From positions 1 to 57,743 of the forward strand of contig CANJBZ010000028.1 of the NCBI GenBank assembly GCA_947473475.1: a stretch of DNA of 57,743 bases. The letters run 5' to 3'. Position numbers and translations under genes: made by a program. This DNA comes from Alphaproteobacteria bacterium. GTDB taxonomy: Bacteria > Pseudomonadota > Alphaproteobacteria > Micropepsales > Micropepsaceae. Positions 51,340 to 57,539 of this stretch are shown one piece after another (positions within the stretch are counted from its first letter, which is position 1; each line of letters starts with the position of its first letter). The notes beneath the pieces are model-generated. The model was not told where the DNA came from. It worked only from the letters and a program-made list of their open reading frames with translations, and searched no databases.

Positions 51340-52470
51340 ATGGCCGACGTTAAAGTTTCAGAGGAGCTTGCCAAGAAGTTCGCGACCGAAAAGGATCGCG
51401 ATACGCCTTATCAGCGGTGGGTCCGTGCCGAAGGCTTGGATATCGTTAGCGGGCACTATGTGGCGAATTTACGTACCATCGACCTCTACGACTGGCCCCG
51501 CCGCGGCGGCCGGGGCGTGTACATCAACCATGACGCATCGCGCACGTCGAACGATTGCTATGTGTGTGAGATTCCGCCTGGCAAAAGCCTGGCGCCGCAG
51601 CGGCAATTGTTTGAAGAGATGATCCTGGTGCTGGACGGGCGCGGCTCGACCAGCGTTTGGAACGATGCGGGCGCGCGCATAACTTTTGAATGGAAGGCCG
51701 GCGCCATGTTCGCCATTCCGCTGAATTGCTGGCATCAGCATTTCAACGGCTCGGGCCGGGATGCGGCGCGGTACGTCGCGGTGACCAATGCTCCGGCGGT
51801 GATGAATCTGTACGACGATGCGAATTTTGTTTTCAACACCAGCTATGACTTTAAGAACCGTTTTGCGGGCGAGCCTGATTACTTCAGCCCGAAGACGGAG
51901 CCAGCAGGATTTCTGCTGCCGACAAATTTCGTTCCGGACGTGGTGAACCTGCCGCTTATCTCCGCGAAGGAGAGAGGCGCCGGCGGGGGACATATTCGCT
52001 TCAATATGGCGAAGGGATCGATGTCCAGCCACATCTCGCAGTTTCCGGTAGGCACGTACAAGAAAGCGCATGCGCACGGCCCAAGCGCGCATGTGATCAT
52101 TCTTTCGGGCCAAGGTTATTCGCTGATGTGGGCGGAAGGCGAAGAACCCAAGCGCTACGATTGGGAAGCTGGATCGCTCATCGTGCCGCCCAACAAAATC
52201 TTTCATCAGCATTTCAATTCGGGGACGACACCGGCACGGTATCTGGCGTTCAAGCACGAAGTGGCGCTGATCCGGAATTCACAGGGCGTTCCGACGGCGT
52301 GGATCAGCCGCCGCGTTGGCGGAGACCAGATCGATTACGCCGATGAAAAGCCGGCCATTCGCACGATGTTTTCCGAGGCGCTTGCCAAACACGGCATGTC
52401 GCCGAAGATGGACGATGCCTATGCCAAGGAAATCCCCGATCTGCCGCCGCCCAGAGTAGCGGCTGAGTGA
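51340..52470 (+). CDS. Bicupin protein (dioxygenase-like)
   Basis: The 376-residue protein has two cupin barrels. The first (about 85-150) reads LFEEMILVLDGRGSTSVWND and IPLNCWHQHFNGSG. The second (about 240-320) reads KKAHAHGPSAHVIILSGQGY and VPPNKIFHQHFNSG, with the HxH of a metal centre. Family relatives include gentisate-type ring-cleaving dioxygenases, but the first barrel is short of metal histidines, so function is open. GGGAGCAG precedes ATG 51340. The next gene, a solute-binding protein, follows after 41 bases. Confidence 0.8.
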   Translation: MADVKVSEELAKKFATEKDRDTPYQRWVRAEGLDIVSGHYVANLRTIDLYDWPRRGGRGVYINHDASRTSNDCYVCEIPPGKSLAPQRQLFEEMILVLDGRGSTSVWNDAGARITFEWKAGAMFAIPLNCWHQHFNGSGRDAARYVAVTNAPAVMNLYDDANFVFNTSYDFKNRFAGEPDYFSPKTEPAGFLLPTNFVPDVVNLPLISAKERGAGGGHIRFNMAKGSMSSHISQFPVGTYKKAHAHGPSAHVIILSGQGYSLMWAEGEEPKRYDWEAGSLIVPPNKIFHQHFNSGTTPARYLAFKHEVALIRNSQGVPTAWISRRVGGDQIDYADEKPAIRTMFSEALAKHGMSPKMDDAYAKEIPDLPPPRVAAE

Positions 52471-52511
52471 TCGAGCGAGGACCATCAGGCTTGCCACGGA
52501 TAGGATCACAG

Positions 52512-53549
52512 ATGAAGCGGCGCATATTTTTGCAGTCGATTGCAGCAGCATCCCTAAGCCCGCTCGTCGCGAGAGCGGCGGCGCCGGAGTTACCGGCGCA
52601 ATATTCGGGCGCGGATCGGATGCAGCGCCTGGTTGCCGGGGCCAAGAAAGAGGGATTTCTGAACCTCTATTCGTCGGCGATTACCGAGCACATGAATGTG
52701 GTGATCGCCGGTTTTCAGAAACAGTACGGCGTCAAAGTTCGTCTGTGGCGCGGCGGGTCGGAAGAAATTCTGCAGCGGGCAGTGACGGAAGCACGGGGAC
52801 GACGGTTTGATCTCGACGTTGTCGAAACGGCGTCGCCGCAAATCATTGCCATGGGGCGCGAGAAGCTTCTGACTCCAGTGGCAACGCCTGTCGCTGCGGA
52901 ACTGATGCGCGATGCGATCATTCCAGGCGAACCGTGGCTGCCGGCGCGCATTGTGCTCTTTACCGGCGCTTACAACACCAATGCCGTCAAGAAGGCCGAT
53001 CTGCCGAAGACCTATGCCGACCTTGCCAATCCCAAATGGAAAGGGAAGCTTGGCATCGAAGCAGACGACAACAATTGGCTGATGGCGTTGTGCACCGCGC
53101 TGGGCGAGCAACAGGGCCTTGCCTTGTTGCAGAAGATCGTCGTCACCAACGGTTTGTCGGTGCGCAAGGGCCACACGCTGATGGCCAACCTCGTCGCGTC
53201 CGGCGAGGTGCCCATGGGGTTGACCATTTATTATCATGAGGTCGAGCCGTTGAAGCGAAGCGGCGCGCCGATTGACGAATTAAATCTCTCTCCTATGTTC
53301 GCGTTCGCCACGGGTGCTGGCGTTGCACGGAATGCCCCGCATCCCAATGCGGCCGTACTCTTTCACGACTATCTGCTGACGGACGGGCAAAAGATTTTGG
53401 CGGATCAATCTAACGTGCCCGCCAATGTGAAGTATCAGCGTTTACCGGCGGGCACGCAGTTGAGCTTTTTCGACGTGCCGAAATATATGGGCGAAAGCGC
53501 AAAGTGGACGAAGGCGTATAAGGAAATCCTGGCCCGTCAGGTTCGGTGA
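52512..53549 (+). CDS. Periplasmic solute-binding protein (family 1, iron/small-ligand type)
   Basis: The 345-residue protein starts MKRRIFLQSIAAASLSPLVA, a Tat-like export signal (KRRIFLQS). The body shows EGFLNLYSSAITEHMNVVIA, FQKQYGVKVRLWRGGSEEIL, AYNTNAVKKADLPKTYADLA and HPNAAVLFHDYLLTDGQK, the same landmarks as the binding protein at 18626-19705. ATG 52512 has AGGA seven bases upstream; a GTG at 52467 overlaps the bicupin stop. It is probably co-transcribed with the bicupin. No permease or ATPase gene is adjacent. Confidence 0.88.
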   Translation: MKRRIFLQSIAAASLSPLVARAAAPELPAQYSGADRMQRLVAGAKKEGFLNLYSSAITEHMNVVIAGFQKQYGVKVRLWRGGSEEILQRAVTEARGRRFDLDVVETASPQIIAMGREKLLTPVATPVAAELMRDAIIPGEPWLPARIVLFTGAYNTNAVKKADLPKTYADLANPKWKGKLGIEADDNNWLMALCTALGEQQGLALLQKIVVTNGLSVRKGHTLMANLVASGEVPMGLTIYYHEVEPLKRSGAPIDELNLSPMFAFATGAGVARNAPHPNAAVLFHDYLLTDGQKILADQSNVPANVKYQRLPAGTQLSFFDVPKYMGESAKWTKAYKEILARQVR

Positions 53550-53628
53550 CACAGGGCTTGCGCCGGAGAGTTGCGCCTCATGCACCTTCGTGTCGCACAG
53601 CACAGATGCGTATTGCCAAAAATGCGGA

Positions 53629-53862
53629 TCAGTCGGCGTTCCGATTGCCCGTACCATTCTGCGAAAATCGGGCGTTGTGGGCATTCAGACGGTCGATGAG
53701 TTGGTGAATTTTCGCCTCAATCTGAAGCGGCGTTTGATAGGATTGCATCATCGGTTCGCGCCACGGTCCGAGCGGGGTTGTGGCCGCGATGCGTTCCATA
53801 TCCGCGAAAACAACGGCAAATGCGGCGGCGGTTGGGGAGCTGCCGGTAAGACGTGACCTCAT
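53629..53862 (-). CDS. Small protein, 77 aa, second gene of a coupled pair
   Basis: Reading from ATG 53862 gives MRSRLTGSSPTAAAFAVVFA, then DMERIAATTPLGPWREPMMQ and a helical tail IEAKIHQLIDRLNAHNARFS. The stop of the upstream small gene overlaps the ATG by four bases. No family is recognised. It lies at the left edge of the prophage-like region. Codon composition is even and the reading has no obvious low-complexity bias. Confidence 0.6.
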   Translation of the reverse strand: MRSRLTGSSPTAAAFAVVFADMERIAATTPLGPWREPMMQSYQTPLQIEAKIHQLIDRLNAHNARFSQNGTGNRNAD

Positions 53863-54092
53863 GCGGTGTGTGACTGCGCCGCCTCTGAGACGAAAAAACG
53901 TTCGCAGGCTTTTTCGAATTTCAGACGCGCTTTGCTGCATAAAGAACATAGCCGTTCTTCTTCAGCGGCATCGTCTCCTTGATATTCCAGATACCGGCGA
54001 CGAGCGGCGTAAAAGCTTTGTCCGGCGATGAAGAGGCATTCTCGATGCTGGTCTGGGCCGCCAGCTTCCACAATCTGAGCTGCGATGAGCAT
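53859..54092 (-). CDS. Small protein, 77 aa, first gene of a coupled pair
   Basis: ATG 54092 has GGAG five bases upstream; a TTG at 54107 would add five residues. The protein reads MLIAAQIVEAGGPDQHRECL and QSFYAARRRYLEYQGDDAAE, with a CSLC pair and a basic helix KARLKFEKACERFFVS. The three cysteines might bind a metal. A copy of the TAGG-N6-CCTA palindrome lies 57 bases before the start, next to TTGACG. Control by the neighbouring repressor is inferred from that. No family is recognised. Confidence 0.6.
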   Translation of the reverse strand: MLIAAQIVEAGGPDQHRECLFIAGQSFYAARRRYLEYQGDDAAEEERLCSLCSKARLKFEKACERFFVSEAAQSHTA

Positions 54093-54148
54093 TCCTACTC
54101 CGGTCAAAGACCCGGACGAATGTTCTCATTGGCGGACGCCTACGTCAA

Positions 54149-54162
54149 TAGGTTCTTTCCTA
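54149..54162. promoter_or_regulatory. Operator-like palindrome TAGG-N6-CCTA, copy 1
   Basis: TAGGTTCTTTCCTA lies between the repressor stop and the start of the 77-residue gene pair. On the minus strand it sits next to TTGACG (54148-54143), a near-consensus -35. This suggests that the neighbouring repressor controls the pair. Confidence 0.6.
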
Positions 54163-54196
54163 TATAACACCGATCGGCCAAGCTTCGGTAAGCGAA

Positions 54197-54859
54197 CTAC
54201 TCGCCGCTGCCGACAATCTTGTGAATTGTCAGAAGATCTTTGAGCGCGATGTCGAACGTCTTGGGCGGATTGAATTGCTCAAGGACAATTTTGGTGTTCA
54301 TGCGTTTCGCCAAGCGCTTTATGAGGGCCGGCGGCGGCGCCCCTTCTTCTCGGGGGGCAAGCTGCACCAATACGTAGCAGCCGACCGTGACGGGTTTGCC
54401 CGGATGCACATAGATCATTTCACCGGGATGGTAGCGCGGCTCCATGCTCGTGCCGACGACATAGGTGGCATAACCGTTCGGCGCTCCGGATAGGGATGGC
54501 GGACGGTCTACCCGGTCCACAATTTCCCCGTTCCAAAGCGAATCGCCATTGGCGCCACCTTCCGCAATTCCCATGACCGGGATTTTATCCAGGGCGTTGG
54601 GAAACGGTAGCGAAAAAAAGCGGGAAGACTCCGCAAGTTCTCTGACGGCAGGCGATCCGGGTGTCTTCAACTGATCCGGGGATAGACCGAGAAGCGGCGC
54701 CAGTGCTTCGCGAACATCCTCAGGCAGTTTCGCGGGAACGCCGCGCTCCAAGAACTGCTGCAGATAGGCGTGATTGCGGCCGATCCGTTCGGAGGCTTCT
54801 TTCATGGAAAGACCAGCTCGCGCGAGCCGATCCCGGAGAAATTCGCGTATGTCGGTCAT
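54197..54859 (-). CDS. S24/LexA-like phage repressor with HTH domain
   Basis: The 220-residue regulator has an N-terminal helix-turn-helix (LARAGLSMKEASERIGRNHA, about 14-33) and a C-terminal S24 domain: VVGTSMEPRYHPGEMIYV with the catalytic Ser138 and PALIKRLAKR with Lys181. This is the build of CI/C2-type repressors that fall off after self-cleavage when RecA is activated. The usual Ala-Gly or Cys-Gly cut site before the catalytic domain is not seen; the region reads MGIAEGGANGD. ATG 54859 fits the HTH start. The gene is divergent from the rightward phage-like genes and has a palindromic operator at its own promoter. Confidence 0.9.
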   Translation of the reverse strand: MTDIREFLRDRLARAGLSMKEASERIGRNHAYLQQFLERGVPAKLPEDVREALAPLLGLSPDQLKTPGSPAVRELAESSRFFSLPFPNALDKIPVMGIAEGGANGDSLWNGEIVDRVDRPPSLSGAPNGYATYVVGTSMEPRYHPGEMIYVHPGKPVTVGCYVLVQLAPREEGAPPPALIKRLAKRMNTKIVLEQFNPPKTFDIALKDLLTIHKIVGSGE

Positions 54860-54873
54860 GGTTTCCCGTTCTA

Positions 54874-54887
54874 TAGGATCAGTCCTA
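54874..54887. promoter_or_regulatory. Operator-like palindrome TAGG-N6-CCTA, copy 2, at the repressor promoter
   Basis: TAGGATCAGTCCTA overlaps a TATAGA that could be the -10 of the repressor on the minus strand, 15 bases before its ATG. An extra half-site TAGGAT lies at 54898-54903. Autoregulation is inferred. Confidence 0.65.
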
Positions 54888-54910
54888 CTGCACAAAATAG
54901 GATTTTGCCG

Positions 54911-54938
54911 TTGACATAGGTAGGTATATTCCTATATC
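54911..54938 (+). promoter_or_regulatory. Rightward phage-like promoter with operator copy 3 in the spacer
   Basis: TTGACA (54911-54916) is a perfect -35, and TATATC (54933-54938) a fair -10, with 16 bases between. The palindrome TAGGTATATTCCTA (54921-54934) fills that spacer, so a bound repressor would block polymerase. Transcription would start at about 54945, only a few bases before ATG 54948, giving a nearly leaderless message. A TAGG immediately upstream (54917-54920) may extend the site. Confidence 0.75.
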
Positions 54939-54947
54939 GTTTGACTC

Positions 54948-55091
54948 ATGATCGAGCAAGTCACCTTGTGGTTTTCGCTCCTGCGGTCCCTCCCCTCCCC
55001 CGTGGCAGGAGCGAGGCGGGAGGCAGATGGGTCTGCCTCCCGCTCCCTTTCGATGCGTTACTCACGGCGGAAGACGAAGGGGGCGGCGTGA
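54948..55091 (+). CDS. Possible 47-aa leader protein before rusA-like gene
   Basis: ATG 54948 opens a 47-codon frame (MIEQVTLWFSLLRSLPSPVA...) rich in Ser and Arg that ends in TGATG, shared by one base with the next ATG. That overlap favours translation and coupling to the RusA-like gene. However, the same DNA holds two strong hairpins, so it might instead be a structured untranslated leader. No family is recognised. Confidence 0.45.
   Translation: MIEQVTLWFSLLRSLPSPVAGARREADGSASRSLSMRYSRRKTKGAA
54976..55043 (+). terminator. Two strong hairpins in the early leader, the second terminator-like
   Basis: CGCTCCTGC/GCAGGAGCG (54976-54984 with 55005-55013) is followed by a 12-bp stem GCGGGAGGCAGA/TCTGCCTCCCGC (55016-55043) with a TGGG loop, then TCCCTTTCG. 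They lie within 100 bases of the predicted transcription start. They could end transcription early unless an antiterminator or translation intervenes. Confidence 0.5.
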
Positions 55092-55501
55092 TGGCGTGTT
55101 CGTCCTATTCTCTCGAGCGCGTGCGGGTCGAACGCAGACGCATCGGATTGGCAGGGGCCATTGCGCTTGTGCTTCCCTTTCCGCCGTCCGCCAACACACT
55201 CTTCGAGAGTGCACCTGGCGGCGGATGTGTTGCGACCAAACGCTACCGCGAATGGCGCGAAGCGGCGCACGGCGAAATTGTGCGTCAAAGACCGCGCTTC
55301 GCAGTCGGTCCCGTAGAGGTCACCATCACTTTGGAGGACCGCCCCGGCAGACACGATGCGGACAATCTGTTGAAGGCCGTGCTCGATTGCCTTGTAGATG
55401 AAGGCATCATCGGGGGCGACCACTCCGCGATCCTGCGGCGGGTGACAGCGCAATGGGGCTCTGCCCAAGGCGCCCGTGTGGACATCATAAGGCTTTCCTA
55501 G
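55091..55501 (+). CDS. RusA-like Holliday-junction resolvase
   Basis: The 136-residue protein has LVLPFPPSANTLFESAPGG, TKRYREWREAAHGEIV, and the catalytic region GRHDADNLLKAVLDCLVDEG followed by IIGGDHSAILRR. The D-x2-N and following Asp match the RusA nuclease acids. Phages use such enzymes to resolve DNA branches. ATG 55091 overlaps the upstream stop; a longer frame to 54941 crosses the promoter and is rejected. It supports a phage origin for this region. Confidence 0.88.
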   Translation: MACSSYSLERVRVERRRIGLAGAIALVLPFPPSANTLFESAPGGGCVATKRYREWREAAHGEIVRQRPRFAVGPVEVTITLEDRPGRHDADNLLKAVLDCLVDEGIIGGDHSAILRRVTAQWGSAQGARVDIIRLS

Positions 55502-55561
55502 ACAGGCGGTCACCGCCCCGCCCGGCCGGTTGCCGGCTAAGCCCATTACAGCGAGGAATCT

Positions 55562-55792
55562 ATGACGGCAGCACGTCACGACAACATTGAAGGGCCGGCG
55601 AAAGTTCATGCAGGCCACAGCCGGAGGGCGCTCGGTGCCGCGGCGGGCGCCGACATGGCAAAGGATGTCGCCGCGGGCATGCAGGCGTGGCTTGCCGCCA
55701 TTCCTTCGGAACTGTGGCAAGTGTTTGGCGTGTGTTTCTCCGTCTACGGTGTTACTCGCACGGTCGAGAAGGTCAGGGGAGTGGCGCGGTAG
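55562..55792 (+). CDS. Small phage-like protein, 76 aa, one hydrophobic segment
   Basis: GAGGAATCT leads straight into ATG 55562. The protein has a charged start (MTAARHDNIEGPAKVHAGHS) and a moderately hydrophobic end (ELWQVFGVCFSVYGVTRTV). That could be a membrane helix, as in a holin-like or small membrane protein. The next ATG begins immediately after its stop (TAG-ATG). No family is recognised. Confidence 0.6.
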   Translation: MTAARHDNIEGPAKVHAGHSRRALGAAAGADMAKDVAAGMQAWLAAIPSELWQVFGVCFSVYGVTRTVEKVRGVAR

Positions 55793-56008
55793 ATGGCATT
55801 CATCGAGTTCTTCCTCGCCGATCGCGACGATTTCGACGAAGCTGAAGGAAGCAATCTCGCCCTCCACGTTCGGCTTGAGCGCGCCAGGCACCGTCGCACA
55901 GATAAGAAACTCACCTTCCTGGTTTGGATCGTTTCCTTGTTCTTCTTCTCCTTTATGGTGGATGCTCCGCATACGGCGCACACCATTCTTGCGCTGGTGC
56001 TGAAATGA
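55793..56008 (+). CDS. Small membrane protein, 71 aa
   Basis: The start MAFIEFFLADRDDFDEAEGS is acidic, then a basic stretch RLERARHRRTDKK precedes one clear membrane span (TFLVWIVSLFFFSFMV) and a short outside tail. It is flanked without gaps by two other small genes. In phage lysis or superinfection modules such single-span proteins are common, but no family match is seen. Confidence 0.65.
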   Translation: MAFIEFFLADRDDFDEAEGSNLALHVRLERARHRRTDKKLTFLVWIVSLFFFSFMVDAPHTAHTILALVLK

Positions 56009-56253
56009 CGGAAATCGAAGACGATATTGTCGAAGCGGAAATTTTGCCGCAGGCGGATGTGCCGGGCTATCTGGTGTTACCGGAGTCTATCAAAGATGAG
56101 GGCCGCCTCGCCTATGCCCTTTCCTTTGTCGTCAACGGCGCCGGCGGGCTGCACCCAGAATGGATTGCCGTGTGGAGCACGATCAATCACGTGCTGAAGA
56201 CCAAGGAATTTCCGGCAGTCGGCGAGGTGCGCGCTTTGAAATTGCGCAGGTAA
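56005..56253 (+). CDS. Small acidic protein, 82 aa
   Basis: ATG 56005 overlaps the previous stop (ATGA). The chain reads MTEIEDDIVEAEILPQADVP and LAYALSFVVNGAGGLHPEWI, with VWSTINHVLKTKEFPAVGEV at the end. It looks like a soluble alpha/beta protein. No family is recognised. It completes a three-gene run of small frames. Confidence 0.6.
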   Translation: MTEIEDDIVEAEILPQADVPGYLVLPESIKDEGRLAYALSFVVNGAGGLHPEWIAVWSTINHVLKTKEFPAVGEVRALKLRR

Positions 56254-56290
56254 GCAGCCCTCATGTGACGACCTTGCGCTGCATACAGAC

Positions 56291-56330
56291 AAAAACTGCG
56301 CGTAGGCGTTAAGCCCCGCGCAGTCTTTAA
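56291..56330. terminator. Bidirectional terminator-like stem
   Basis: ACTGCGCG and CGCGCAGT form an 8-bp stem with a 14-base loop. It is preceded by AAAA and followed by CTTTAA, so either strand has a short T tract after the stem. It lies between convergent genes. Confidence 0.6.
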
Positions 56331-56349
56331 CGTCAATGTCTAAGCTGGC

Positions 56350-56775
56350 TTAAGCTTTTCCGCGAAGGCTCCACTTGCCGGCGCGATTGACGTACCGCTT
56401 GTCGACCTTGCCGCGTTCCAGCTCCAGCCGGACGGCGGAAGGCGACAACAGCTTCTCAGCATCGGACCCGGCAGCTTCCGTGATCTCTCTCACGGAGCGG
56501 GCGCCTGATGCCAAGACTCTTTCAACTAGCGTTTTGGCGGTTCCGCGCGGCGCGCGTTTTTTCTTTCCACCGCCGGAAGCCTTCGGTCCTGCTGTGCGCG
56601 TGGGTGCACTTGCACCGCCACCACCTTGAGCAAGATTCAGAATGCTTCGCATGGCGTCGTCACTGCCGCTTTGATACGCAGCCTGAAGCGCTTCACGTAC
56701 GCTATCCAAAATGCTGTCGAAGTTTGGCGCCGCACTTGCGGAACTAGCCGGTCTTCCACGTCCTCTTTTTGCCAT
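56350..56775 (-). CDS. Small basic protein with AT-hook motif and C-terminal winged-helix-like domain
   Basis: The 141-residue protein starts MAKRGRGRPASSASAAPNFD, where RGRGRP is an AT-hook that grips the minor groove. A helical part (LDSVREALQAAYQSGSDDAM) and a GGGGASAP linker follow, then a lysine patch (SGGGKKKRAPRG). The C-terminal 60 residues (VERVLASGARSVREITEAAG ... LELERGKVDKRYVNRAGKWS) look like a winged helix. It may be a nucleoid-type or phage silencing protein. GAGGAAAACGA precedes ATG 56775. A longer frame to 56826 adds only basic residues. Confidence 0.7.
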   Translation of the reverse strand: MAKRGRGRPASSASAAPNFDSILDSVREALQAAYQSGSDDAMRSILNLAQGGGGASAPTRTAGPKASGGGKKKRAPRGTAKTLVERVLASGARSVREITEAAGSDAEKLLSPSAVRLELERGKVDKRYVNRAGKWSLRGKA

Positions 56776-57539
56776 TCGTTTTCCTCTTTTTGGCACGGCA
56801 CGTACCTTTTTTGATTTGGTACGCACACCGAGCTTACAACAAAACTCTTACTACAAATGAACTATACATAAATGTGAGCAGCGGCAAGTCTAAAACTTCA
56901 AGGTGACATACGCCGCGTCGATGCAATCAAAGCTATTCGCTACGACTGTGCGAATCGGACACGTGCCGAACCGATCCGTAGACGGACTACGCGCACGGGT
57001 TGAAGCGCGATTCAAGCATGTTTTGCTATTTCGAGTCGACAGCCGCGCCCGAAAACGGAACGCTTTATGTCACAGAGTTCCGCAATCCCACAATGCTGCG
57101 CCTTCGGCACTCGACATAGCTCGATGCGGTGCGCGTGACGCCGCGAACGAGAGTCCCTACACGGCGCGCAAACTTCAATGTGCGTCAGCGTGTTAGTGAA
57201 TTGTTAACCAAAAAGTGAACGTGCGTCAGATGACGCTTCGCCCCTGCCCCCCTCGACACTGAAACGCTGATCATCTGCAGGACCTGATTCGGAAACGCCT
57301 TTCCGGATTACACGATCCATATCGCCGATAGCCAATCCCTCAATCTTTCGCTCACAGGAGACTTCGATGCAGTAATTGCGCGGCTTCGATTCGCTTTTAA
57401 TTCCAGATTTGCTTCAGTGCGTCGCGCCTATTCCGCTGTCACCGCCTGAGATATGGGACGCTGACAACCAATCGACCGGAGAGGCGCCACCGTACAGGAT
57501 GGCTGGGCAACCAATGATGCCCCCCGCACCTCGGAACGG
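56776..57539. other. Gene-poor region, about 760 bp, between the prophage-like genes and the IS element
   Basis: No convincing gene is seen. Notable sequence: GTGCGTCAG occurs twice (57180-57188 and 57221-57229), the second forming GCGTCA-GA-TGACGC. TTAG-TGAATTG-TTAA at 57193-57207 differs by one base from a CtrA-type TTAA-N7-TTAA box. The region may hold the promoter of the AT-hook gene at its left side and degenerate DNA elsewhere. Confidence 0.35.

Noticed and set aside
54941-55090. Longer N-terminus for the RusA-like protein
   Set aside because: It would start upstream of the mapped-by-motif transcription start and run through two hairpins in an unlikely composition.
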